A stretch of 40,108 nt of DNA from Akkermansia muciniphila (GTDB lineage: Bacteria; Verrucomicrobiota; Verrucomicrobiia; Verrucomicrobiales; Akkermansiaceae), in NCBI GenBank assembly GCA_945883695.1, contig CAMCYK010000026.1, positions 1 to 40,108 on the forward strand. Reading direction: 5' to 3'. Below the pieces are notes generated by a model, which saw only the letters and a program-made list of their open reading frames with translations, was not told the DNA's origin and did not search any database. Positions 8,323-16,012 of this stretch are shown here, piece by piece. The translations under genes were made by a program, and so were the position numbers. The stretch's first letter is position 1, and every line of letters starts with the position of its first letter.

Positions 8323-9038
8323 ATGAAAGCCACCCTCACACTTCTTGCCCTTCTTGCCCTTCTTGCCACCCCGCTCGTCGCCGCCGAAACGCTCCGGGAG
8401 AAGCTGGCCGCCCGCGCCGCCGAATCCAACAAATCCGGCGATCCGGCGGTGCAAGCGGCCTACGCCCGGGGAATCGAAGCCGTCGCCGCGTCGGGGATCC
8501 TCGATCGCGTGAAGAAAGTCGGCGACAAGGCCCCCGAGTTCGCTTTGAAGAATGCGGCCGGCGCCGAGATCAAGCTCTCCGGGTTGCTCAAGGACGGTCC
8601 GGTCGTGCTCACCTGGTATCGCGGCGGTTGGTGTCCCTATTGCAACATCGCCCTCGCCGCATTTCAGGAAAAGCTGCCCGGAATCAAGGCCGCGGGTGCC
8701 CGCTTGGTCGCGCTGACTCCGGAACTGCCGGACAAGTCGCTTTCCACAAAAGAGAAGAACTCCCTCACCTTCGAAGTCCTCACCGACTTGAACCACGCGG
8801 TGGCCGCCAATACGGGATCGTCTTCGAACTCACTCCCGAAGTACGAGACCTCTACCAGAAGCATTTCGACCTGACCGAATTCAACGGGGCCGATGCCGGT
8901 GCCGGCACCTTGCCGCTTGCCGCGACCTACATCATCGGCGCGGATGGCGTGATCCGCTCGGTCTTCGTGGACGCGGACTACCGCAAGCGCGCGGAGCCCG
9001 CGGAGATCGTGGAGGCCTTGGAGAAGCTCGATCCGTGA
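8323..9038 (+). pseudogene. Exported peroxiredoxin-like (AhpC/TSA) protein, interrupted by one frameshift
   Basis: The first frame (8323 onward) has a signal peptide (LTLLALLALLATPLVA), a long helix, and the redox motif WYRGGWCPYCN with C104 and C107, typical of the peroxiredoxin-like AhpC/TSA family. After NHAVA at about 8803 this frame becomes unrelated sequence and stops at 8874. The downstream frame continues the family sequence (RQYGIVFELTPEVRDLYQ, then ATYIIGADGVIRSVFVDADYRKR) to a TGA at 9036-9038. One missing C in the run near 8804-8805 would restore a single frame of about 238 codons. As written, the gene encodes a truncated protein without its C-terminal thioredoxin-fold strands. 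Confidence 0.85.
8341..8367 (+). repeat. Three tandem 9-bp units inside the signal peptide
   Basis: CTTCTTGCC is repeated three times and encodes LLALLALLA in the hydrophobic core of the peroxiredoxin-like leader. Slippage in such a run changes leader length in steps of three residues without altering the frame. Confidence 0.7.
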
Positions 9039-9097
9039 CCCGATTCCGCTTGTCGAATGGTTGAAGGACAGGAACCCGGCGGGCTGGAGGCACGCGA

Positions 9098-10387
9098 TCA
9101 CGGCCACATCGCCATCACCCGCGCGCGGGCTTCCCCGGTGAGGCCGGCGGCGGCGGCCAGGGCTTCGAAGCGGGCGCGGTAGCTTGCCGACTGCTCTGCG
9201 GAACGAGGCATCCCCGCCCACTTGCGGGACGAGGCTTCGAGAATTCCGGCCCGAAGTTCCATTGAGGGGATGCCATCGAGATAGGGAACGAATTGCTCCG
9301 CCGGAAGGTGCGGGTTCAGGACCGTGGCCCCGAAATGAATCCGGTCGGCGTCGTTCCCCAATCCCGCGAGAACATCGCGGTATGCATCGGGCGACGGGGG
9401 ATGACGATGCTCGAAAAAGCGGGACAGGATCCGGGCACGATCGCTTTCCGGCAGGGACGCGAGGGACTCCGACAGCCAGGCGGCGGCGGCCTCTTCCCCT
9501 TCCAGCTTGCAGACCCCTTGGAACACCGCGAAGGTCAAATCCACCGAACCCGGCGGGGCGTCCGCGGCGGTCCGGAGCGCGAGGGCCAGGGCGGCGTCCC
9601 GGCCGTGCGTCGCCCAGGATTCGAAGAGGTCCGTGGTGCCCGGGACCCGCAGAACTTCGCGCGGCTCCAGCCCCTCGAAAAACTTGCCGTGATCGAAGTC
9701 GTCCGGCAGCGAATTCGCCCCGCCACCCATTTCAGTATTGCCGTCCAACCGTTCAAGCAGGGCCCTCCCCACCTCCGGGCCTTGGGATAGCGCCGAATTG
9801 TAGAGTCGCCACAGGACGGACAGGAGTTCGTGGCGCTCCGCGTGTGCCAGGTCGTCACCCGCCAGGGTCGGATTGTGATCGCGGATCACCTGCTTGAAGC
9901 GCTCCAGCCAGTCCGCCGCCGCGAGCGCGTCCTCACGGGCCAGGCAATTGATGAATTCACCGAGCGTTTCCGGATCGCCGAGCTGCTCCGCCGCTTCGAG
10001 GCTGGATGGTCCTTCGCGATGATAGATCTCGCGGATGATCTGGTTTCGCAAATTGAGGACGTCAAGAGACGGCTGCGACTTGTCCAAGCCAATGAGGCCT
10101 GCCAGCAAGCTCTTGAGTTCGCCGTGGCTGGCGGCCATCAGCTTGCGGTCGGTTTCGTCGCGGTTCAAGCGGCCGCGATCCAGGGTGAGCAAAGCCGCCA
10201 GCCGGTGTTCGACCTTTTGCGGTTCGGCCAAGGGCGTGTTGCCGGGAGCTCGCGGCGGTCTCGCTTGGGCGGAAGCGCTGGCAGTTGCCCGGACCTCGCC
10301 CGGCCCGGCATCGCTGCCGCGCGCCCAGAGGAAGCCGGCAAGCAGGCCAAGGCCCGCCGCCAGAATGCTTGGGAGATGGGCTTTCAT
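9098..10387 (-). CDS. Exported or anchored protein of unknown function, alpha-helical repeat type (second of a coupled pair)
   Basis: 429 residues. The ATG at 10387 overlaps the TGA of the upstream gene (ATGA), which decides the start. Longer in-frame starts would lie inside the neighbour. An N-terminal hydrophobic segment (LPSILAAGLGLLAGFLWARG) suggests a signal anchor. It is followed by a low-complexity Ala/Pro linker and then mostly helical sequence with recurring patterns such as LAREDALAAADWLERF, GRDAALALALRTAA and EEAAAAWLSESLASLP. These resemble the loosely repeated 'DP-AAA-WL-LP' helices common in Verrucomicrobiota exported proteins. No catalytic motif was recognised. Its partner has the same architecture. 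Confidence 0.75.
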   Translation of the reverse strand: MKAHLPSILAAGLGLLAGFLWARGSDAGPGEVRATASASAQARPPRAPGNTPLAEPQKVEHRLAALLTLDRGRLNRDETDRKLMAASHGELKSLLAGLIGLDKSQPSLDVLNLRNQIIREIYHREGPSSLEAAEQLGDPETLGEFINCLAREDALAAADWLERFKQVIRDHNPTLAGDDLAHAERHELLSVLWRLYNSALSQGPEVGRALLERLDGNTEMGGGANSLPDDFDHGKFFEGLEPREVLRVPGTTDLFESWATHGRDAALALALRTAADAPPGSVDLTFAVFQGVCKLEGEEAAAAWLSESLASLPESDRARILSRFFEHRHPPSPDAYRDVLAGLGNDADRIHFGATVLNPHLPAEQFVPYLDGIPSMELRAGILEASSRKWAGMPRSAEQSASYRARFEALAAAAGLTGEARARVMAMWP

Positions 10388-11631
10388 GGGTCGGCAAAGG
10401 GATCGGGTTCCACCGTCGGTGGCGGCACGGCAATCCCCCAGCGTCCGATCGCGGCCCTCACGGCGGAGGCCGCGGGAGGTTCGCCGAAGGCCGGCTTCGC
10501 CTCCGGCCGCCAGTCGATATAAGGGTGGAGCTGGAGCAGGACATTCAAGCGGCGCTCGGCGGTAGGAAGAAGCTCCAACATCTCGACCGGATCCAACTTG
10601 CCATAGCGGTTCAGACCGTTGGCGATGCCTTTTCCAATCATCATGTCCTGCCCCTCGGGATCGGTGGTCGCCTCGACAAACTTCCGGATATTCGGAAGGC
10701 CGAGTTCTTCCCATTGGATCGATTTCAGCAGCGTCTCCCGCAACACGGGATCCGCCTCATCCCAGAAGCGGGCGGCGGCGGCATGACTCGTGGGACGCAA
10801 GGGGTCAAGAAGGTCGTTGAATCGCTTCCACTGTCCTGTCTCCTGCATCCACGCCAACATCTCCCGGGGCTGGTGGTCCTGCCACTCGGAGAAGACAACG
10901 CCTTTGAAAAACTCCTCTTCATTCGCTTGGAAACCATCGGAGCCGATGAGTTCGATGTAGTCGAAACCCACCGGGAGATCGAGTGACTCGATCGAGATTC
11001 CGACCTTCGCCTCGTTCAGGCGGTCGAGCAGTCTGCTCACCTCGCCGGCTCCTTCCCTTGCCTTGTCTTCCAGAACCCCCGGGATGAAATGGATCCCATA
11101 GGATGTCCCGGGTTTCCAGTGATGTTTGAGGAGGAAATCGATCCCCTCCATCGCCCGATCCCGCGGCCAGTTGTGGAGCGCTCCACGCACCATCGCGTCC
11201 TTGATTTCAGAGGACCGGAGTCCTTCAATCCATACCGCGACGGCATCGGGGTTCTTTTTGACCCATGCGCCGATCAGCTTTGAAGGCAGATAACGCTCCC
11301 GGCCCAGCGTGATCAGGCAGCGCGGCAAGGTCAGTGCTTCCTCCAGCGCGGCTTTGAGTTCTTCTTCGGTCCATTCCGCCAGCAGATCGGCCATCGGATC
11401 CACGTCGCCGTCGATCCACGCCTGCTGCTCCGCTTCGAAGTCGCGCAGCAGTCCCTGCAAGTCGAGCGGCTGCCGTTTTTCCCGGACCGGGCCGTCGGGT
11501 GGTGCGTCCCGCAGCGACTTCGCCAAGGCCGGAGTCTCAACGGAATCCCGCCGCCCCAAGGCGAGGCCGATGGACATGGCCACGGCGAAGGGCAGCAGGA
11601 GCGCGAGCGATTTCCGGATCACTGCCGGCAC
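10384..11631 (-). CDS. Exported or anchored protein of unknown function (first of a coupled pair)
   Basis: 415 residues. The N-terminus MPAVIRKSLALLLPFAVAMSIGLALG is a signal peptide or anchor. The rest is soluble and helix-rich, with phrases such as KKNPDAVAVWIEGL, NWPRDRAMEGIDFLL and HQPREMLAWMQETGQW that recall the repeats of the downstream partner, so distant paralogy is likely. No enzyme motif or metal site was recognised. The stop overlaps the start of the next gene by four bases, implying translational coupling and a joint role, possibly a two-component periplasmic assembly. Function is unknown. Confidence 0.75.
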   Translation of the reverse strand: MPAVIRKSLALLLPFAVAMSIGLALGRRDSVETPALAKSLRDAPPDGPVREKRQPLDLQGLLRDFEAEQQAWIDGDVDPMADLLAEWTEEELKAALEEALTLPRCLITLGRERYLPSKLIGAWVKKNPDAVAVWIEGLRSSEIKDAMVRGALHNWPRDRAMEGIDFLLKHHWKPGTSYGIHFIPGVLEDKAREGAGEVSRLLDRLNEAKVGISIESLDLPVGFDYIELIGSDGFQANEEEFFKGVVFSEWQDHQPREMLAWMQETGQWKRFNDLLDPLRPTSHAAAARFWDEADPVLRETLLKSIQWEELGLPNIRKFVEATTDPEGQDMMIGKGIANGLNRYGKLDPVEMLELLPTAERRLNVLLQLHPYIDWRPEAKPAFGEPPAASAVRAAIGRWGIAVPPPTVEPDPFADP

Positions 11632-11744
11632 TCAAGCATGCATGGTGCGGACCTTCCAACTTCAATCGATCAAGTTCATTGGAACGAAGAGGGTTCTGAT
11701 GGCTGCGGGCCTCGGGGGTGGGGCGGGGTTTGAGGGACCGTTCG

Positions 11745-11773
11745 GCCGGTCTGAAGACCGGCGCTCCCGGGGG
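11745..11773 (-). repeat. REP-like hairpin repeat, copy 1
   Basis: The core GGTCT-GA-AGACC forms a 7-base-arm hairpin (CCGGTCT/AGACCGG). The 29-base unit, read on the minus strand, is identical to 25188-25216, 13 kb away on the other strand. Confidence 0.7.
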
Positions 11774-12065
11774 GGCTCCGCCCCGCAGGAGCACGCGAGG
11801 CTACACGCTGCGGGGAGCCGGGGTGGGCGGATGGGGACCGTTCTGCGGGCCGGAGGCTCCCCCGGTGCGGAGGCACCGCTGGGGGCGCGGAGGCTCTGCC
11901 CCGCAGAGCGGTCCCCTTCGCTCCGCTGCCCGTTCCAGCCCGTATCGCCAGAACCCGCCGTCCCCTGGCTTCTGCGGGCCAGAGGCTCCGCGCCCCCGGT
12001 GCACGCCGGGGCACGCCGGGGCGCTGCGGGGCTTGAAGGGGAGGCGGGCGGTTGGGGACCGTTCG

Positions 12066-12092
12066 GCCGGTCGGAAGACCGGCGCACCCGGG
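12066..12092 (-). repeat. REP-like hairpin repeat, copy 2 (diverged)
   Basis: Same layout as copy 1 and preceded by the same GGACCGTTCG, but the core reads GTCGGAAGAC and one downstream base differs (GCGCACCCGG instead of GCGCTCCCGG). Confidence 0.6.
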
Positions 12093-12131
12093 CTTGCGCG
12101 GGGCGGTGTCGCGGGCTTTGCTCCCCGCGCC

Positions 12132-13073
12132 TTGGCGGACGACAGCAATAAGCACGGCTGGTGGCGGCGGGTCGGGGTCTTCGGCGACCTGCCGACGCGC
12201 CTCCTGATGCGCGGGCTGAAGGTGACGCCGGGCTTCCTCGAACCGCTGCTGATCCCGCCGTGGACGCTGCTGTTTTTCGCGATGGCCAAGTCGCAGCGGC
12301 GGGCGGTCGCGGGCAACCTGCGGGCCTTGTTTCCGGAGTGGTCGCAAGCGCGGGCGGTCGCCGGGGCCTACCGGGTGTTCCTGAATTTCGCGGCGACCTA
12401 CGTCGATGCCTTGCGCTGCGAAACCGGCAGCGGTGCGGTCGACTGGGTGATCGACGGGCTGGAGCACTTCGAGGACCTGCGGTCGCGGACCGACGGCTGC
12501 CTGGTGCTGACGGCGCACATGGGGAACTACGACCTGGCCGCGCCGCTGTTCTCCGAGAAATTCGGGCGCACCCTCCACGCGGTGCGGGCGCCGGAGCGGG
12601 AGCCCGAAATGCAGGCGATCCGCGAGGCGGAGATCGCGGAGCAGGAGCGGCTCAACCCGTATTTCAAGACCTGCTTCAACCACGGCGGCGAGATGCTGGG
12701 CGTCGAACTCGCGCGCTTCCTGCAGCAGGGCGACATCGTGGCGGTGCAAGGCGACCGGGTGATTTTCGAGGTCTCGCCGATGGAGACCGAGATCGAGCCC
12801 GGGCTGCTGATGCGGCTGCCGCGCGGCCCGCTCTATCTGGCGCGGATCAGCGGTGCGGCGGTGTTTCCGCTGTTCATCACGCGCGACGGCTGGCGCCGCT
12901 ACCGGGTGGAAGTCCACGCGCCGCTGGTGCTGCCGGCGCGGGTCCGCGGGCGCGGCGAGGACCCGGCGACGGCGCTGTGGGCCGGGGTGATCCTCGGCGG
13001 GGTGCGCAAGCACTGGGCGCAGTGGTTCGTGTTCGAGCCGGTGCTGCGGCGCGGCGAAAGGAGGGACGGATGA
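12132..13073 (+). CDS. Lysophospholipid acyltransferase family protein (LpxL/HtrB-like)
   Basis: About 313 residues from a TTG at 12132 (LADDSNKHGWWRRVGVFG). An ATG at 12207 is the alternative and would remove 25 residues. The HtrB-type acyltransferase signature HMGNYD (H-x4-D) is followed by FSEKFGRTLHAVRAPE, QGDIVAVQGDR and LPRGPLYLARISGAAVFPLF, matching lipid A secondary acyltransferases. These are inner-membrane-associated enzymes that add an acyl chain to a lipid A-like or other glycolipid acceptor. It overlaps the next gene as ATGA at 13070-13073. The acceptor is inferred from context only. Confidence 0.85.
   Translation: MADDSNKHGWWRRVGVFGDLPTRLLMRGLKVTPGFLEPLLIPPWTLLFFAMAKSQRRAVAGNLRALFPEWSQARAVAGAYRVFLNFAATYVDALRCETGSGAVDWVIDGLEHFEDLRSRTDGCLVLTAHMGNYDLAAPLFSEKFGRTLHAVRAPEREPEMQAIREAEIAEQERLNPYFKTCFNHGGEMLGVELARFLQQGDIVAVQGDRVIFEVSPMETEIEPGLLMRLPRGPLYLARISGAAVFPLFITRDGWRRYRVEVHAPLVLPARVRGRGEDPATALWAGVILGGVRKHWAQWFVFEPVLRRGERRDG
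13057..13065 (+). promoter_or_regulatory. Strong Shine-Dalgarno sequence within the acyltransferase gene
   Basis: AAAGGAGGG lies five bases before the ATG at 13070, inside the last codons of the preceding gene. It supports this start for the deacetylase gene and suggests efficient reinitiation at the overlapping stop/start. Confidence 0.7.
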
Positions 13074-14242
13074 GGCACTTCGAGCGACCCGCCTACAACC
13101 GCGCGGCCACCCCGTTTTTCCAGGTCTTCGGCGGCCGGCTGAAGGAGCCGGCGGGCGATGCCGTGGTGATGGCGAAAGGTGCCGGCCAGCACCATGGCGA
13201 GCGCCGGGTGCTGGCCGTGCTGGTGCCGCTGGTTGCCGGGGCGGCGGTCTTCGACGGGCTATGGCGGCTGGGCGGGCCGTGGCTGGCAGGGCTGGGGCTA
13301 CTGCCGGCGCTGTTGGTGGCGCTGCACGGGCTGACCTTCTTGTTAGGCGGCAGCCGGCCGGCGCGGCAGTTCCACCGCTGGGAGCTGGTGCTCACCCTCT
13401 GGGCGCTGTGGCAGCTGTTGGCGGTCGATGGCAGCGGGGTGACCTGGGCCGCGGTCCTGTGGCTGGCGGTGCCCTGCCTGAACGCGGTCGCGCTGCTGTG
13501 CCAGCTGTGGCAGGCGCTGATGATCCTGCCGCGCTTTTGCACGACCGGCTTCCGCTGGCTGCTGGCCGGCGCGGTGCAGATCCCCTCGTTCGGCCTGGGC
13601 TGGCGTTACGGCTGGGAATGGACGCTGGCGAGCCAGGCGCTGCTGGCGACGATCTGGGGCTGCGGAACTTTCCTGCCGAACTCGCGGGTTTTCGGGCCGG
13701 TGTTCCGCCGGGTCGAGGGCGAGGGCGTGCTGCTGACCATCGACGACGGTCCGGATCCGGTCGACACGCCGGTCTTGCTCGACCTGTTGGACCAGCACGG
13801 GAAGAAGGCGGTGTTTTTCGTGATCGGCGACAAAGTACGACGGTTCCCGGACTTGGCGCGGGAGATCGTGCGGCGCGGGCACCAGATCGGGAACCACACG
13901 ATGACCCATCCGGCGGGGACGATGTGGTGCGCGGGATCGGCGAGGACCCGGCGCGAGATCGCCGAATGCAGCCGGGTGATCGAGGAGGTCACGGGGGTCA
14001 CACCGCGCTGGTTCCGCGCCCCGGCCGGCCACCGGAATTGGTTCACCCATCCGGTGCTGCGCGAGCAGGGGCTGGAGCTGGCCGGTTGGCAAAGGCGGGC
14101 TTTCGACACCGTGCGGGCCGACGTGCCGGGAGTCGTGCGGCAGCTGACGCGGGAGGTGCGCGACGGGGATATCGTGCTAATTCACGAGGCCACGCCGATC
14201 GCGCAGGAGGTGCTGGGGGGGGTGCTGCGGGCGTTGAAGTAG
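13070..14242 (+). CDS. Membrane-bound polysaccharide deacetylase (NodB domain)
   Basis: 390 residues. The first half is membrane-embedded with about five or six hydrophobic segments (from VLAVLVPLVAGAAVF to ATIWGCGTFLP). The second half is a NodB/CE4 domain: LTIDDGPDP (catalytic and metal aspartates, motif 1), NHTMTHP (metal HxxxH, motif 2), then WFRAPAGHRN (motif 3) and DIVLIHE (motif 5). CE4 enzymes remove N- or O-acetyl groups from polysaccharides or lipid-linked sugars. The membrane half suggests a lipid-linked or nascent envelope substrate. It is translationally coupled to the acyltransferase. The stop codon lies in the left arm of an inverted repeat shared with the convergent methyltransferase gene. 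Confidence 0.88.
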   Translation: MRHFERPAYNRAATPFFQVFGGRLKEPAGDAVVMAKGAGQHHGERRVLAVLVPLVAGAAVFDGLWRLGGPWLAGLGLLPALLVALHGLTFLLGGSRPARQFHRWELVLTLWALWQLLAVDGSGVTWAAVLWLAVPCLNAVALLCQLWQALMILPRFCTTGFRWLLAGAVQIPSFGLGWRYGWEWTLASQALLATIWGCGTFLPNSRVFGPVFRRVEGEGVLLTIDDGPDPVDTPVLLDLLDQHGKKAVFFVIGDKVRRFPDLAREIVRRGHQIGNHTMTHPAGTMWCAGSARTRREIAECSRVIEEVTGVTPRWFRAPAGHRNWFTHPVLREQGLELAGWQRRAFDTVRADVPGVVRQLTREVRDGDIVLIHEATPIAQEVLGGVLRALK

Positions 14243-14348
14243 CGCGACTTTGCAAGTTGCGCGCGTCTGGCGGCGGGCTGCGGGGGTGGGTTCGGAAGCT
14301 TGGGGGTGAGGCGGACCGCACCCGCACGGAACTTGCAAAGTTGCGCTA
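14240..14348. repeat. Inverted repeat spanning the stop codons of two convergent genes
   Basis: Arms at 14240-14258 and 14330-14348 match at 18 of 19 positions (TAGCGCGACTTTGCAAGTT and its complement). The left arm begins with the TAG stop of the deacetylase gene. The right arm ends with the TAG stop of the methyltransferase gene. It may act as a bidirectional terminator or be an inserted palindromic element that supplied both stops. Confidence 0.75.
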
Positions 14349-14993
14349 CTTTTCCAGCACGATCAGGTGATTGTTGAACGGCGTGCCGCCCCACAGCGGG
14401 ACGATGCGGACCTTGCCGTGGGGCGACAGGATGCGGGTGAAATCGTCGGCCGCCGGGTAGTGGGTCGGCGCGGCTTTCATCCACGCCGTGAGCTTCGCGA
14501 AATAGTCGCAGAAGACGGTGATCTTGAAGCGCCACGAGCGGTCGCGGAGACCGGAGCGGATGACCAGCTTGCCGCCGGGGGCGAGGCGGGCGACGGCGAG
14601 CTCGAGCAAGGTCTGCTGCTCGGCCGGGGTGAAGAATTGGAGGATGTCGAGGATGCTGACATTCCCCGAGTGCTCCGGCAACCCGCTGCGGGCGTCGTGG
14701 GTAGCGAAGTCGAGGGCGGTATGGGACAGCGCCGCGGCAACCTTTTCGGCGGAGTCGATTTTCCGGGGGTCGTAGTCAAGGCCGCGGATCGGGAAAGCCA
14801 GGCCGCGCTCGCGGAGGTAGAAGGCCAGCAGGCCGAGGCCGCAGCCGAGGTCGAGCAAGGGCAGGTGCGAATCCCGGAGTTCGTCGTAAACCGCCCCGTA
14901 GAGCGGGTCGGTCTTGACCTTGGTGGCCACGTAATTGCGGTCCCAGGTGCCGGGGAAGGGCGCGGCGAGTTTCTTGGCGAGGGCGGCGATCAC
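14346..14993 (-). CDS. Class I SAM-dependent methyltransferase
   Basis: 215 residues from a GTG at 14993 that overlaps the TGA of the preceding glycosyltransferase gene (GTGA), which decides the start. The SAM-binding motif I reads LLDLGCGLGLLAFYLRERG, followed by the acidic strand end IRGLDYDPRKI (motif post-I) and VSILDILQFF (motif II). The substrate is not evident, and the fold is that of small-molecule or lipid O-methyltransferases. Coupling with the GT2 gene and proximity to the acyltransferase and deacetylase suggest modification of an envelope glycolipid or related lipid. Confidence 0.85.
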   Translation of the reverse strand: MIAALAKKLAAPFPGTWDRNYVATKVKTDPLYGAVYDELRDSHLPLLDLGCGLGLLAFYLRERGLAFPIRGLDYDPRKIDSAEKVAAALSHTALDFATHDARSGLPEHSGNVSILDILQFFTPAEQQTLLELAVARLAPGGKLVIRSGLRDRSWRFKITVFCDYFAKLTAWMKAAPTHYPAADDFTRILSPHGKVRIVPLWGGTPFNNHLIVLEK

Positions 14994-15766
14994 GACGAGG
15001 GCGGGCTGTGGGACAAAAGCGGGTTTTCTCCCCGCAAGGCAAGCCAGGGCAGGCGGGCGACGAAGCCGCACATCAGGCGGAAGTGCATCCAGGTCAGCAG
15101 CATATTGTCGCGCAGGTAGCGGAATTGCGAGATCCCGCCCGCCTCCAGGCTGAGGTAGCGGACCGGCGTCGGCTGGTTGAGGATCGGCACGCCGTGCCAG
15201 GCGAGGCGCACGGCGACCTCGGGGTCGAAGTCGAAACGGCGGGCAAAGCAGGTGTTGCCGAAGACCTCGAGCAGCTCGACGGCCGGGTAGAGCCGCATGC
15301 CGAACAGCGAGTCGTCGATCCCCCACCCCAGGGTTTCGAGGTTGGCCCAGAAATTGGAGATCTTGCGGCCGTTGACCCGCAGCGCGGGCGCGGAGGCGTC
15401 AAAGATCGGCCGGCCGAAGACCGCGGCGTCGGGGTGCTGGCGGGAGAGCTCGAAATAGCGCGGGATCAGCTCCGGCGGGTGCTGGCCGTCGGCATCCATG
15501 CAGAGGACGTGGGTGAAGCCCTCGGCGAGGGCGGCTTGCACACCGTGCAGGACGGCCGCGCCCTTGCCGGAATTCTTGCCGAGGCGGGCGACCTTCAACC
15601 GGGGATCGGCCAGCAGCGGCCCGAGGAGCTCCGGCGAGCCGTCGGTGGAGCCGTCGATGACCACCCGCACCGGCACGTCCATCTCCAGCGCCGCGGCCAC
15701 GGTGGCAGGCAGGATGGGCCCCGTATTGTAGCTGGGAATGAGAACGACGGGGCGGGATGCCGGCAT
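14990..15766 (-). CDS. Family 2 glycosyltransferase
   Basis: 258 residues from the ATG at 15766 (MPASRPVVLIPSYN). A start nine codons upstream is possible but lacks family similarity. The GT-A fold is clear: VVLIPSYNTGPILP, VRVVIDGSTDGSPE, GKGAAVLHGV, and the DxD-type metal site MDADGQHPP. The C-terminal half ends in a membrane-proximal amphipathic region (NMLLTWMHFRLMCGFVARLPWL). It resembles dolichol/undecaprenyl-phosphate sugar transferases and the GT2 proteins of aryl polyene clusters. It probably acts on the cytoplasmic face of the membrane. The sugar and acceptor are unknown. Confidence 0.85.
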   Translation of the reverse strand: MPASRPVVLIPSYNTGPILPATVAAALEMDVPVRVVIDGSTDGSPELLGPLLADPRLKVARLGKNSGKGAAVLHGVQAALAEGFTHVLCMDADGQHPPELIPRYFELSRQHPDAAVFGRPIFDASAPALRVNGRKISNFWANLETLGWGIDDSLFGMRLYPAVELLEVFGNTCFARRFDFDPEVAVRLAWHGVPILNQPTPVRYLSLEAGGISQFRYLRDNMLLTWMHFRLMCGFVARLPWLALRGENPLLSHSPPSS

Positions 15767-15845
15767 GCGGGGGAGACAGTGGACGGTGAACACCGAACGT
15801 CCAACAACGAATGTCGGAGAGGGGGAAGTGCCGAGTGAGGGGGAA

Positions 15846-15957
15846 GTGCCGAGTGATCAGTGATCAGTGAGCAGGAAAGGCAGAGGGGATGACGATCCGT
15901 CGGGGTCCTTTGCATTTCTCACTGCTCACTGCTCACTGCTCACTGCTCACTTGGCAC
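15846..15957. repeat. Inverted repeat with a tandem 7-bp array
   Basis: Left arm 15846-15873 (GTGCCGAGTGATCAGTGATC, then AGTGAGCA) is approximately complementary to the right side ending GGCAC at 15957. The right side contains five tandem CTCACTG units (15918-15952, the last one ending in T). The left arm has ATCAGTG twice. The unit number therefore differs between arms while the ends match, as expected for a foldback element with slippage. No gene lies in 15767-16012. Confidence 0.65.
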
Positions 15958-16012
15958 TATCGCCATTCCTCCGCTTGCCCTCGTTCCGTGGAACCGCCAC
16001 CTTCGAACCGCC

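Larger units (their letters stand above)
11632..12131. repeat. 500-bp GC-rich intergenic stretch made of degenerate repeat units
   Basis: No convincing gene. The stretch contains two copies of a hairpin unit (11745-11773 and 12066-12092, CCGGTC around a GA core then GACCGG). Looser related units rich in GGAGGCTC and GGGGC lie near 11837-11910 and 11970-12040, each preceded by a form of GACCGTTC or TTCTGCGGGCC. The first copy recurs inverted at 25188-25216. Long apparent frames here come from the absence of stops in GC-rich repeats. Confidence 0.65.

Noticed and set aside
11718-12131. N-terminal extension of the acyltransferase into the repeat field
   Set aside because: The frame is open, but the residues encode repeat units also found in non-coding sequence at 25188-25216, and the family similarity begins only after about 12150.
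12132-15766. Aryl polyene biosynthetic cluster
   Set aside because: Only generic acyltransferase, GT2, methyltransferase and deacetylase genes are present. No ketosynthase, acyl carrier protein, dehydratase or ammonia lyase was seen.
15918-15952. Tandem repeats considered as a CRISPR array
   Set aside because: Units are only 7 bp with no spacers, and no cas genes are in the window.
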